NCBI GenBank assembly: GCA_947373075.1
Contig: CANBWF010000004.1
Location: 1 to 31,185 of the forward strand
Source of the DNA: Actinomycetota bacterium
GTDB taxonomy: Bacteria; Actinomycetota; Actinomycetes; S36-B12; UBA5976
Length of the DNA stretch: 31,185 bases
Reading direction: 5' to 3'
In this document: in pieces, positions 1 through 7,643 of the stretch
How the letters are laid out: the number at the start of each line of letters is the position of its first letter
Position numbering within the stretch: position 1 is the stretch's first letter
Notes under the pieces: generated by a model
Told to the model about the DNA's origin: nothing
The model's database searches: none
The model's input: the letters and a program-made list of their open reading frames with translations, nothing else
Program-made: the position numbers and the translations under genes

Positions 1-76
1 TGCTTAGGAGTTTTACTTCCACGGCAGAAAACTAATTCTATGACAGCCCAGGCCTAACGGCTAAATCGTATTGTTG
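1..76. other. Intergenic edge downstream of orn
   Basis: These bases lie beyond the stop codon of the oligoribonuclease gene, which is read on the minus strand toward the window edge. I see no reading frame that must belong to a neighbour, no hairpin followed by a T run, and no tRNA cloverleaf. I looked for tRNA because a tRNA-His gene often follows orn in other Actinobacteria. Confidence 0.4.
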
Positions 77-703
77 TTATACGTCAGTTGCGAATGGCCG
101 ACCCATAATGTGCTCAGAAATCGCGCGAGCTGCAAGGGTATCTGGACCAGGCTCTGGCACCAAAATTGCCTGCCGGTAGTACTTGAGTTCATTGATGGAA
201 TCTCGAGTATCGCCAAGGGCGCGATGGTTGCCCGTCTTAAGCGGACTTGCAAAGTAGGTTCGCGAATACCACCGACGCGCAAGTTCTTTAATGCTAGAGA
301 CATCAATGATGCGGTAGTGCAGGTAAGAATCGACCCTTGGCATGTCACGGCGCAAGAAAATTCGATCTACATAAACACTTGATCCGGCCAGGGGAGCCTT
401 GAATGAATCAGGCACATGTGAAGTGATGTAATCGAAAAGCTGTTGCTCGGCTTCCTCAAGCGTGACGCCATGCTGAATGTCATAAATCAAGCCTGATGCA
501 GTGTGCATGTTGGTCACCACTGGATCCATGGTTTCAAGTTTTTCTTGCGGGACTTTGATTACGGCTTCGAAACCTTCATCTAGTTCATTCAAATTGCTAT
601 CAGTGACTATGCAGGCAACTTCAACAAGTAAGTCATTCACAAAATCGAGGCCTGTCATTTCACAGTCGATCCAGACAATGCGGTCGGTTTTTGAATCACT
701 CAC
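77..703 (-). CDS. orn: Oligoribonuclease (DEDDh 3'-5' exoribonuclease)
   Basis: Cytoplasmic nuclease that degrades 2-5 nt RNA oligomers to mononucleotides, the last step of mRNA turnover; in other bacteria it also clears pGpG from cyclic-di-GMP breakdown. At 208 aa it has full family length. All five DEDDh residues are visible: D13 and E15 in WIDCEMTGLD, D113 in SVYVDRIFL, and H160 and D165 in NHRALGDTRD. The start codon is GTG. There is no good Shine-Dalgarno, but a TAGGCT box sits at -12 to -7 from the GTG, which fits a leaderless transcript. The gene is divergent from the neighbouring membrane protein. Identification is firm. Confidence 0.96.
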   Translation of the reverse strand: MSDSKTDRIVWIDCEMTGLDFVNDLLVEVACIVTDSNLNELDEGFEAVIKVPQEKLETMDPVVTNMHTASGLIYDIQHGVTLEEAEQQLFDYITSHVPDSFKAPLAGSSVYVDRIFLRRDMPRVDSYLHYRIIDVSSIKELARRWYSRTYFASPLKTGNHRALGDTRDSINELKYYRQAILVPEPGPDTLAARAISEHIMGRPFATDV

Positions 704-707
704 GCCC

Positions 708-716
708 TAAGCCTAA
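708..716 (-). promoter_or_regulatory. Putative -10 box for leaderless orn
   Basis: On the minus strand TAGGCT occupies -12 to -7 relative to the GTG of orn (plus-strand 710-715), so transcription could begin at the start codon. No TTGACA-like -35 is visible at the normal spacing. This is inferred from position and from the same arrangement at two other genes here. Confidence 0.4.
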
Positions 717-805
717 CGAGTTGCGAATGTTCGGATTTGGTAAGGGATGGGTTGAGGGCTCACTTGAGTGCCAAGGAGTTGTAGAAAGACACTAAATTGA
801 AGTTC

Positions 806-1627
806 ATGACAACAAATACTGTAAATGTTCGTGGCTCGCTACTTACTGACCTGCACATCAAAGTACCTGCGGTTACCCTCTTCTTCTGGATCATCAAAGT
901 TCTGGCCACAACTGTCGGTGAGACATTTGCGGACTATCTAAATGACAATCTTGGCCTTGGCCTAACAGTTACTTCGTTTCTGATGGCTGGGTATCTGGTA
1001 GTTGCATTGATTGCGCAGTTTCAATCGCCTCGCTATGTCGCCGGAATATATTGGCTAGTCGTCATCTTGGTAAGTGTTGTAGGTACTTTAATTACCGATA
1101 ATTTGACGGACAATTTTCATGTTTCATTAGAAGTAACTTCAGTGGTATTTGCTGTGTGCTTAGCTATTTGCTTTCTCGTTTGGTACCGATTTGAAGGCAC
1201 CCTTTCAATTCACAGTATTAGAACCCGTCGTCGTGAAGTCTTTTACTGGCTCGTCATTCTCTTTACTTTCGCGCTAGGCACAGCTGTCGGAGATTTGGTT
1301 ACCGAAAAATTTGCTCTTGGGTATCGCAATGGTTTATTCCTATTTGGTGGATTGATTGCGCTACTTGGCGTGGCGTATCGTTTTAAGTTAAATGCTATTT
1401 TCACTTTTTGGGCGGTTTACATTTTGACTCGACCATTGGGAGCTTCATTAGGCGACTTATTGACCCAACCAACGAGCCCTGAACCTGGTGGCTTCCCAGG
1501 ACTTGGTTATTCAAAGTATTTAGTCAATGGAGTTTTCTTAACTCTGATTGTTGGCCTTGTAATTTACTTATCGATTTCCAAAGTTGACAAGATTACGCCG
1601 GATAAATTCAATGACGTTGAAGTTTGA
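806..1627 (+). CDS. Four-repeat integral membrane protein (COG4705-like)
   Basis: A 273-aa polytopic protein resembling the uncharacterised family usually filed as COG4705; its substrate is unknown. It is built from four copies of a two-helix unit. Each begins with the same motif, [F/Y]W-x9-G-x4-D, at W28/G38/D43, W83/G93/D98, W148/G158/D163 and W202/G212/D217, predicting eight membrane helices with one acidic residue per repeat. This regularity suggests a small-ion or metal transporter, which is inference. The frame opens at a TTG at 797, but I prefer ATG 806 because TAAATT lies at about -13 to -8 from it, as for a leaderless mRNA. The AAGGAG at 773-778 is too far from either start to be a ribosome site. 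Confidence 0.8.
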   Translation: MTTNTVNVRGSLLTDLHIKVPAVTLFFWIIKVLATTVGETFADYLNDNLGLGLTVTSFLMAGYLVVALIAQFQSPRYVAGIYWLVVILVSVVGTLITDNLTDNFHVSLEVTSVVFAVCLAICFLVWYRFEGTLSIHSIRTRRREVFYWLVILFTFALGTAVGDLVTEKFALGYRNGLFLFGGLIALLGVAYRFKLNAIFTFWAVYILTRPLGASLGDLLTQPTSPEPGGFPGLGYSKYLVNGVFLTLIVGLVIYLSISKVDKITPDKFNDVEV

Positions 1628-1658
1628 TCTAACGAGCTAATTTCTCATTCAGAGAGTT

Positions 1659-1678
1659 GACTCACTGATTAGTGAGTC
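1659..1678. terminator. Hairpin at convergent gene junction
   Basis: A perfect 8-bp stem, GACTCACT / AGTGAGTC, with a GATT loop. It spans the stop codon of the minus-strand 117-aa gene and lies just after the stop of the plus-strand membrane protein. No T run follows on either strand, so it would be an I-shaped hairpin, possibly acting in both directions. Confidence 0.5.
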
Positions 1679-2015
1679 GGGCTTCCAGGTCCAGGACTCG
1701 CTTGCGCAGTGCAGCTAATTCATCTTCTTGAACTAGGCCTAAGCGTCCAACAACTTTGTCTACTTCTTCGGCTACCGATCCAGAGTCAGATTCTGAAGAT
1801 TCATGATTTCGGGCGAAGTTTGCGGGCCTTGGCAATGTATCCACTAAATCAAGCACTGCTGAGATAGCAGTAGCGCTCAAAGTGACTACGGCTGCCGTTA
1901 CTGCATCTGTGTCGACCATTGGCGCATCTTCGTCATTGCGCTGTTCTTTAACGCGATCATTAATGGAATCCAGGGTGTCAGCTGCTTGGCGCAACATTGA
2001 TGCAAAATCCAACAT
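1662..2015 (-). CDS. Small protein with phasin/UbiK-like C-terminal coiled coil
   Basis: A 117-aa soluble protein. Residues 1-60 look helical and amphipathic, residues 66-86 are a polar Ser/Glu-rich linker, and residues 93-115 (LGLVQEDELAALRKRVLDLE followed by ARL) form a heptad-like coiled coil. That tail resembles the trimerising tail 'LVTREEFD..L..LEARL' shared by BMFP/UbiK proteins and PHA-granule phasins. The match is by motif only; the N-terminal part is not recognisable. The gene is divergent from an ABC1/UbiB-type kinase gene. A TACGCT box lies exactly at -12 to -7 of the ATG and there is no Shine-Dalgarno, pointing to leaderless translation. It could also be an unrelated actinobacterial coiled-coil protein. 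Confidence 0.7.
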   Translation of the reverse strand: MLDFASMLRQAADTLDSINDRVKEQRNDEDAPMVDTDAVTAAVVTLSATAISAVLDLVDTLPRPANFARNHESSESDSGSVAEEVDKVVGRLGLVQEDELAALRKRVLDLEARLTNQ

Positions 2016-2021
2016 AAGTTC

Positions 2022-2027
2022 AGCGTA
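2022..2027 (-). promoter_or_regulatory. Putative -10 box (TACGCT), leaderless
   Basis: TACGCT on the minus strand sits at -12 to -7 relative to the ATG at 2015, so the transcript would begin at or beside the start codon. No convincing -35 is visible. Confidence 0.4.
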
Positions 2028-2029
2028 AT

Positions 2030-2080
2030 GTGATGTGACATATCACGCACTCGCTGGAGATGCGGTGTGATGAGTCTCAC
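2030..2080. promoter_or_regulatory. Inverted repeats in divergent intergenic region
   Basis: Between the coiled-coil gene and the ABC1 kinase gene, GTGAT-N7-ATCAC occupies 2030-2046 and the imperfect GTGTGA-N4-TCTCAC occupies 2065-2080. The repeated GTGA/TCAC halves could be an operator serving both genes, but short repeats of this size arise by chance. Confidence 0.25.
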
Positions 2081-2094
2081 GCGACAATAAAAAT

Positions 2095-3420
2095 ATGCCC
2101 GATATGCCCACTTATGCAATTGCCCGGACCGCCAAATTGGCTTCGGTGCCAGTTACACATGCGGGGCGTCGCGCAGTGATAGCAGGAACACGCATTGGTG
2201 GCGGGGATTCGCAAGCTGCTCTTATTCGTGCGCAACGTCGCACTGCTGAACAACTTTTTACAGTTCTTGGAACGTTAAAAGGCGGAGCGATGAAATTCGG
2301 CCAAGTTCTAAGTGTTTTAGAAGCGGCCCTACCTGAAGAGTTAGTTGCCCCTTACCGGGAGTCGCTAACGAAATTGCAAGATAGCGCTCCACCGATGTCG
2401 GCCAAGAGCGTGAATCAGCAAATGGTTAAAAGCTTGGGTACCGAATGGCGTGGCAAATTTCAGGAGTTTTCTGATGTTCCATCCGCTGCTGCATCTATCG
2501 GTCAAGTGCATCGAGCTATTTGGCACGATGGAAGAGAAGTAGCGGTAAAGATTCAGTATCCAGGTGCTGCAAAAGCCGTGATGTCTGATTTAAATCAGGT
2601 TGCTCGCATGGGTAACATTTTTGCGTTTGCATTTCCAGGCATTGATCTAAAAGCATTATTGGCCGAGTTGAAACTGCGGGTCGCAGAGGAACTTGATTAC
2701 CTTCATGAATCAAAAGTTCAACGTAAGTTCGCTGTAGCTTTTGATGGGCACAAAGACTTTTTTGTTCCGCATGTACTTTCTGCTGCTAAAGAAGTGGTAA
2801 TCACTGAATGGGTTGAAGGTAAGTCGCTGGCTCGAATAATTGAGTCGGGAACTCAGGACGAGCGAAACCTTTACGGCAGGCTTTACCTTCGCTTCTTGCT
2901 TTCTGGTCCTCGAATTGCAGGTTTGATGCATGCTGATCCACATCCTGGAAATTTCCGAGTTATGCCAGATGGTCGCTTAGCCGTATTCGATTTTGGTGCA
3001 TCGGCTGAATTACCTGATGGGCTTCCACTAGCCATGGGCACCTTATTGCGGGTATCAATGAATAACGACAGTGCCGGAATCGAGGCAGGTTTGCGGGCTG
3101 AGGGTTTCATTCGCCCTGGCATTTCTATTGACCCCGAGGCACTTCGTGATTACTTGTCACCATTTACCGAGCCAGCACAAGTTAGCGTTTTTAAGCACAC
3201 CCGTGAGTGGTTGCGGGAACAATTTGCCCGCACCAGCGATCCGCGAAACCCCGACTGGGCGATTGGTTTGAAAATAAATTTGCCCCCGAATTACCTGCTA
3301 ATTCATCGAGTTTGGCTCGGCAGTATCGGTGTTCTGTGCCAATTAGAGGCGGAATTCTCAGTAATAGATGAGTTCAAGGAATGGGTTCCTGGCTTTCAAG
3401 ACGAGAACGCTGTTTCTTGA
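2095..3420 (+). CDS. ABC1/UbiB (AarF/COQ8) family atypical kinase
   Basis: A 441-aa atypical protein-kinase-like ATPase of the ABC1/ADCK/UbiB family. In proteobacteria and mitochondria the family supports ubiquinone synthesis; the actinobacterial role is uncertain and may involve isoprenoid lipids. The hallmarks are in order: the KxGQ motif (KFGQ, 67-70), the alanine-rich loop AAAS (131-134) replacing the usual glycine loop, VAVK with the ATP lysine (K152), the E/D pair in EELDYLHE (about 199-201), the catalytic-loop equivalent HADPHPGN (279-286) and DFGA (299-302). No membrane helix is evident at the C-terminus. ATG 2095 is chosen because GACAAT sits at -12 to -7; ATG 2104 is an alternative. 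Divergent from the phasin/UbiK-tail gene. Confidence 0.9.
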   Translation: MPDMPTYAIARTAKLASVPVTHAGRRAVIAGTRIGGGDSQAALIRAQRRTAEQLFTVLGTLKGGAMKFGQVLSVLEAALPEELVAPYRESLTKLQDSAPPMSAKSVNQQMVKSLGTEWRGKFQEFSDVPSAAASIGQVHRAIWHDGREVAVKIQYPGAAKAVMSDLNQVARMGNIFAFAFPGIDLKALLAELKLRVAEELDYLHESKVQRKFAVAFDGHKDFFVPHVLSAAKEVVITEWVEGKSLARIIESGTQDERNLYGRLYLRFLLSGPRIAGLMHADPHPGNFRVMPDGRLAVFDFGASAELPDGLPLAMGTLLRVSMNNDSAGIEAGLRAEGFIRPGISIDPEALRDYLSPFTEPAQVSVFKHTREWLREQFARTSDPRNPDWAIGLKINLPPNYLLIHRVWLGSIGVLCQLEAEFSVIDEFKEWVPGFQDENAVS

Positions 3421-3496
3421 CCATTCCTTAACACTTAGCAGTACGTCTCTTGGATCTGGATTTGCGATGCTTGGTTTATCACCAAAGGGGAGCATC

Positions 3497-3955
3497 ATGA
3501 AACGAAATCAATTTTTCGCACTTGGCACGCTTGCAGGTATCGCTGGAACTACATTCCTAACTGCTGGAGCGTCGACGGCTGGAAACATGGGCGCGTTAAG
3601 TGCGAGTGGTCAAAAACCAACGCAGGTTGGTGGTCAGCAATTAGTAACCCCAGTTAAGGTCAAGCCAACAATCGCCAAAACCAGAACTGTCACTGGAAAA
3701 TCCATCTGGGTTAACTTCGGTTATGTTCAGGTAAAAGTAACTGCCAAAGGCAAGCGAATTGTCGAGGTAAAGACAATTAAGTCTCCAGATGGCGCCCAAT
3801 ACTCTGTCATGATTGCGCAGCAGTCCATTCCATTGTTGCGCAAGCAAGCGCTCACAGCGCAATCAGCCAATATCCAAGGCGTTAGTGGCGCTTCTTACAC
3901 TTCCTATGGATTCGAGAAATCCTTACAGTCAGCGCTAAACAAGCTTGGTATTTAG
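3497..3955 (+). CDS. Secreted or anchored FMN-binding-domain protein
   Basis: A 152-aa protein with an N-terminal hydrophobic segment (about residues 6-27, MKRNQFFALGTLAGIAGT...) that looks like a signal peptide or anchor. A low-complexity linker is followed by an FMN_bind-type domain (about 65-152). The C-terminal signature GVSGASYTS (128-136) followed by GFEKSLQSAL matches the flavinylation loop of the NqrC/RnfG type, where ApbE attaches FMN to a threonine (here T135). Ser replaces the first Thr and the usual upstream Asp is not present, so covalent flavinylation is uncertain. The frame is open from 3368, but ATG 3497 is chosen because AAAGGGGAG lies just upstream and the earlier start would overlap the kinase gene. 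A strong terminator follows. Confidence 0.8.
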   Translation: MKRNQFFALGTLAGIAGTTFLTAGASTAGNMGALSASGQKPTQVGGQQLVTPVKVKPTIAKTRTVTGKSIWVNFGYVQVKVTAKGKRIVEVKTIKSPDGAQYSVMIAQQSIPLLRKQALTAQSANIQGVSGASYTSYGFEKSLQSALNKLGI

Positions 3956-3975
3956 TAATCCCATAGATTTCCTGA

Positions 3976-4033
3976 AACCTTTCTAGACTAGAAATCCATA
4001 CCACCTCGTAGCCGGCGGTATGGATTTCTTTAT
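3976..4033 (+). terminator. Rho-independent terminator with overlapping smaller hairpin
   Basis: A perfect 13-bp stem, AGAAATCCATACC (3990-4002) with GGTATGGATTTCT (4017-4029), encloses a 14-nt loop and is followed by a T-rich run. It should end the FMN-binding gene transcript. The 5' arm overlaps the small palindrome TTTCTAGACTAGAAA (about 3980-3994), so two structures compete for the same bases. The anion-transporter start codon is only about 18 nt downstream. Confidence 0.8.
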
Positions 4034-4047
4034 TTGGATGGTGTGCA

Positions 4048-5295
4048 GTGAATGAAATTAGCTGGCGAGATCGACTATCGGGATTGCGCATTTACCCAAT
4101 CGCATTAGCACTCGGATTAACTGTCGGGTTACTTGCATCAGCATTCATTTGGCTAGTAGTCCACTTGAAAGATTTGGTATGGCACCAAGTCAGCTGGGTC
4201 TATAGCGGTTTAACTGTGTTTACTATTTGTCTTCTTGGCGGTGCATTGATTGGAATCATGAATTTCTCACGCGAAAAACGTGAGAGTAAAGTGCACGACT
4301 TAGACGAGGCTTTTGCAGAGGCCGAGAATATCGAGCAAGCGACACTACCGAGTGGATTTTCGGTGGTCAGACGCGCGCTATTAGGTATTACTTCGCTGGG
4401 CTTTGGTGGGCCTTTAGGTCCAGAAGCTCCGTTGATTGAAATTGCCACTCAAATGAGTGCAAGGTTGGCATCTATCTTGCGAATCGCTAAATCAGAAGCC
4501 GTCCAAATCTCAGTAGCAGGTTCACTTGGCGCATTGTTTGGCGCTCCGCTTGCGTTAGCCAGCCAGGATACAAATGATTCAGCCCAAGCATCTTCGCGGG
4601 TTCAAAGAATGCGCCTACTCGGGCCAGAAATTCTGGCAGGCGTTGTTGCTTTCACAGTGTTCTCAAAATTGCTGCCGGGGGATGGCTTCCATCGTTTTCA
4701 TGGGGTAACAACTACCCAAGATTTTGGACCAGGTATTACTGCGCTCTGGTTAATCATTGCAGCTTTTTTAGCCAGCGCAGTGGCACTCGTTGCGCAGATG
4801 GCTCTCCCTCATGTTCGTTCACTGGTAACAACCTTTATTCCAGGCGGTCCGATAGGTGCGGGTTTAATAAGTGGCGCAGTCCTCGGTGGAATCGCTGTTG
4901 AAAACCCAATGGTTCTGTTTTCTGGGCACCATGAAATTCAGCAATTATTAGATGAAAAGCACGACACAACATTTTTAATCAAAATTGGATTGCTCAAACT
5001 ATTCGTCCTCGTTGTTTGCCTTGCGGCCGGATGGTTCGGTGGCCAAATTTTTCCAATGGCATTTATCGGTGTTGCAATCGCACTCAGTTTTGGTCAAATA
5101 GTCGGATCAACAGCAACTCTTGCCTTAGCTGCGGTTGGTTTTGTCGCAGGGGTCACGGTTGGTATTCGCAAACCGATCCTTGCATTATTGTGTGGCCTAC
5201 TCTTTTTCCCAGCAGAGACTTGGTTGCCCATGTTGCTTGCTATCGCGGTAGCACAGGCAATAACGAGCAACATTTCGCATAAGCCAGCACATTAG
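4048..5295 (+). CDS. ClC-type chloride channel/antiporter family protein
   Basis: A 415-aa polytopic membrane protein of the ClC anion channel/antiporter superfamily. The gating-glutamate loop appears as GGPLGPEAPLIEI (about residues 112-124), the counterpart of GREGP with the glutamate kept. A 'GALFGAPLALA' helix end follows, and the C-terminal half has AGWFGGQIFPMAF, equivalent to the GxFxP anion-site motif. The canonical first motif GSGIP is not evident. The protein is slightly shorter than ClC-ec1 (473 aa) and has no CBS domains. The start is GTG 4048, with GGATGG six bases upstream. Anion specificity (chloride or other) cannot be told from sequence. The fucosyltransferase-like gene begins 14 nt after its stop. 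Confidence 0.87.
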   Translation: MNEISWRDRLSGLRIYPIALALGLTVGLLASAFIWLVVHLKDLVWHQVSWVYSGLTVFTICLLGGALIGIMNFSREKRESKVHDLDEAFAEAENIEQATLPSGFSVVRRALLGITSLGFGGPLGPEAPLIEIATQMSARLASILRIAKSEAVQISVAGSLGALFGAPLALASQDTNDSAQASSRVQRMRLLGPEILAGVVAFTVFSKLLPGDGFHRFHGVTTTQDFGPGITALWLIIAAFLASAVALVAQMALPHVRSLVTTFIPGGPIGAGLISGAVLGGIAVENPMVLFSGHHEIQQLLDEKHDTTFLIKIGLLKLFVLVVCLAAGWFGGQIFPMAFIGVAIALSFGQIVGSTATLALAAVGFVAGVTVGIRKPILALLCGLLFFPAETWLPMLLAIAVAQAITSNISHKPAH

Positions 5296-5309
5296 ACTGA
5301 GGTGTGCTC

Positions 5310-6518
5310 ATGGAACCGAAAAAAATATGCATCATTGCAGTTAATTATTTTCCAGAAGTTACTGGCTGCGGACCCTACACAACTGACTTAGCTGAAAAAC
5401 TTGTGCAGGCAGGGAACGACGTCACGGTTGTCACAGCGCTGCCGCATTACCCGCAGTGGGCTGTTCCAGCGGAATACAAAGGCAAGGAGCATCGCACCGA
5501 AACACTAAATGGCGTGCAGGTATTGCGTTGTCGACTGTTTGTTCCAGTCAAGATGTCGGCATTTGCTCGTATTGCTTACGAGGCAACATTTCTTGCTTCA
5601 GCATGGTTGCGGAGCCGCCGGTTGAAACCAGATGTAGTTCTAGCCGTTAGTCCGGCCCTCGGTGATGTTGTTGCTGGCTCAAGTCTTGCAAGGCGACGTA
5701 AAGTTCCATTCGGGGTATTAGTTCAAGATTTGATGACGGCAGCTACAACTCAATCAAATATTTCTGGTGGCGACAAAGTAGCAGGATTAGCAAGTGCAAT
5801 CGAAAGTAAGTATTTAGGCCGTGCCGATAGTGTCGCAGCTATCACTGAATCATTCTCCGATTCAATTCTTGAACTTGGTGTGGAATCATCCCGAGTTGTT
5901 GTATCGCCAAACTATTCGGTTAAAAACATTGAACAGATTCCTAGGAACAGAGCTCGAGAAATGATGGGCTGGGATGAGAGCGATTTCATTCTCACACACA
6001 CCGGAAACATGGGACTTAAGCAAGATCTAGGTAATCTGATTGAAGCAATCAAGCTGGTTAATTCTGACAAAGTGAAGTTGCTGCTTGTCGGTGATGGTAG
6101 CCAGCGAAGCGAACTCGAAGCCCAGGCTGGGTCTAATTCAAAAATTGAATTTATGGGGTTGGTTGAAGAAAAGGATTATTCCGCGCTTCTAAGTGCCAGT
6201 GATGTACTGCTTCTGAATGAAGCTCCCACAATTACAGACATGTCGTTGCCATCCAAGCTAACTTCATATGAAGCATCAGGTAAGCGAATTTTGGGCGCAG
6301 TGGTTCCGGGCGGAAACACTGCAAAAGTTTTAGATAAATTGCCTAACGCGCAGTGGGTGGTTGCGGGAAATCCTGCCGAGTTGGCGCAAGTAATTGAGGA
6401 TCTTTCGAATCAAGGACCTGATTTAGAAACATCTGCAGGCGCTGCTACCTCAAGCTCGGAAACACAAGCTTTGCGCAATCAGCGGGTTGACTGGGTCTTG
6501 AACTTAATTGAGAAGTAA
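5310..6518 (+). CDS. GT4 glycosyltransferase, WcaI-like
   Basis: A 402-aa GT-B fold glycosyltransferase of family GT4, most like the WcaI/WbuB group acting in colanic-acid-type polysaccharide assembly. The N-terminal acceptor domain opens with ICIIAVNYFPEVTGCGPYTT and contains ALPHYPQW, both typical of that group. The C-terminal nucleotide-sugar domain has HTGNMGLKQDL, LLLVGDG and the donor-site segment MSLPSKLTSYEASGKRI. The acceptor and donor are unknown; fucose is possible given the GDP-fucose genes nearby. ATG 5310 is preferred over the in-frame GTG 5304 because GAGGTG at 5299-5304 is a well-spaced ribosome site. It converges with the next gene with no spacer: the two stop codons abut as TAATTA. 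Confidence 0.88.
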   Translation: MEPKKICIIAVNYFPEVTGCGPYTTDLAEKLVQAGNDVTVVTALPHYPQWAVPAEYKGKEHRTETLNGVQVLRCRLFVPVKMSAFARIAYEATFLASAWLRSRRLKPDVVLAVSPALGDVVAGSSLARRRKVPFGVLVQDLMTAATTQSNISGGDKVAGLASAIESKYLGRADSVAAITESFSDSILELGVESSRVVVSPNYSVKNIEQIPRNRAREMMGWDESDFILTHTGNMGLKQDLGNLIEAIKLVNSDKVKLLLVGDGSQRSELEAQAGSNSKIEFMGLVEEKDYSALLSASDVLLLNEAPTITDMSLPSKLTSYEASGKRILGAVVPGGNTAKVLDKLPNAQWVVAGNPAELAQVIEDLSNQGPDLETSAGAATSSSETQALRNQRVDWVLNLIEK

Positions 6519-7643
6519 TTAGTTCGCTTTAGTTGCATCGCTATAAATGGCCAGCAGTTCATCGCCAATGTGTGACATCGAAAATTCAGTTTGGGCTAGC
6601 GCCAATGCATTAGTTGAGTACTTTGTCAGATCGCTCAAGATCAACTTGGTCGCCTGTGCGAGTTGATCAACTGAACCGTCGGTGACAACGCCAGCGTTTC
6701 CGCGGGTTATGTATGGCGCTAGACCGCAGGTATCTGTGATTACAACTTGGATTGCACAGGAAATTGCTTCCAACACAATCATTGGAAAAGGCTCATTGAT
6801 CGATGGTAAAACTAACACGTCTGTTTCTTGCAGTAGTTTTATTACGCCTTCATGATCTTGCGAGCCTAGATATTCAACGGTTTCAGAGAGCACATCTGTC
6901 TTGATAATTTCCAGTACCCGCTCAAGTTCGCCTTCGTCCGCTCCAGCAATCTTGAACTGACAATCCACGCCATCGCGAATTAACTTTGATGCCATTTCCA
7001 CAAATAGATGTGGCCGTTTGCGTGCTTGTAACCTAGAAATGTACGAGACTGTTTGGTTTGAAGTAGATGTGTTATTTGGGGTTGCCCCAGCTTGTGTTGG
7101 TACCCCATTTGGCAGAAAAGCTAGATTGGCTAAATCTTTGCCAGCAACTGCGGGGAAATCCTTGGATTCTTGCTCAGTCAAGTACAAAAGTTTCGCTGAG
7201 TTTTTAAGTAGTCGCTTCACAAATAACGTATCTAAAATGCGGCCAGCCAACTTTTGGGTCGGATCGATCATGCCGTGGCCCTGAATTACAAATGGGATTC
7301 GACGAATTCGGCAGATTAGCCCAATTGGCAGTGTGATCAGGTCGCGGGCCATGTGTATGTGAACGAGATCGTATGACTTGACGTTGCGCCAAGCCCAAGT
7401 GAGTAGTTTTAGTGAAACCAATCCACTAAATCCAAGCTTTGGATGAATCTGTCGAACTGGAAACAGTTTTGCATGAATGTTCTCGATGTCAGTTGGCGTA
7501 GTTTCATATCCGCGGCAACCACCAACGAGTTCAACTTCAACACCGCGACTTTTAAGTTCATGGCCTAAGTTGAGCGCTACCCGAATTGGGCCGCCAAATG
7601 CATTGTCAGGAGACTGCAGGGTAAACGCATGCAGAACTTTCAT
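6519..7643 (-). CDS. GT4 family glycosyltransferase
   Basis: A 374-aa GT-B glycosyltransferase. The N-terminal glycine loop is in the segment SPDNAFGGPIRVALNL, with HIHMARDLITLPIGL and the GHGMIDP motif common in exopolysaccharide GT4 enzymes. The C-terminal domain has YISRLQARKRPHLFVEMA, FKIAGADEGE and the donor-phosphate E-x7-E motif EPFPMIVLE. It is cytoplasmic, probably associated with the membrane face where lipid-linked sugars are extended. The ATG overlaps the stop of the upstream acetyltransferase gene (ATGA), so the two are translationally coupled. Sugar specificity cannot be read from the sequence. Confidence 0.88.
   Translation of the reverse strand: MKVLHAFTLQSPDNAFGGPIRVALNLGHELKSRGVEVELVGGCRGYETTPTDIENIHAKLFPVRQIHPKLGFSGLVSLKLLTWAWRNVKSYDLVHIHMARDLITLPIGLICRIRRIPFVIQGHGMIDPTQKLAGRILDTLFVKRLLKNSAKLLYLTEQESKDFPAVAGKDLANLAFLPNGVPTQAGATPNNTSTSNQTVSYISRLQARKRPHLFVEMASKLIRDGVDCQFKIAGADEGELERVLEIIKTDVLSETVEYLGSQDHEGVIKLLQETDVLVLPSINEPFPMIVLEAISCAIQVVITDTCGLAPYITRGNAGVVTDGSVDQLAQATKLILSDLTKYSTNALALAQTEFSMSHIGDELLAIYSDATKAN

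Noticed and set aside
1..60. Possible tRNA-His downstream of orn, as in other Actinobacteria
   Set aside because: No acceptor stem, T-arm GTTCGA-type motif or anticodon stem can be folded on either strand.
3368..3496. Longer start for the FMN-binding protein
   Set aside because: It would overlap the ABC1 kinase by over 50 nt, lacks a ribosome site and places the signal peptide internally.
3956..4047. Fluoride-type riboswitch before the ClC gene, because GATGGTGT is present
   Set aside because: The motif lies immediately before the start codon with no room for the rest of the aptamer; the main structure is an ordinary terminator.
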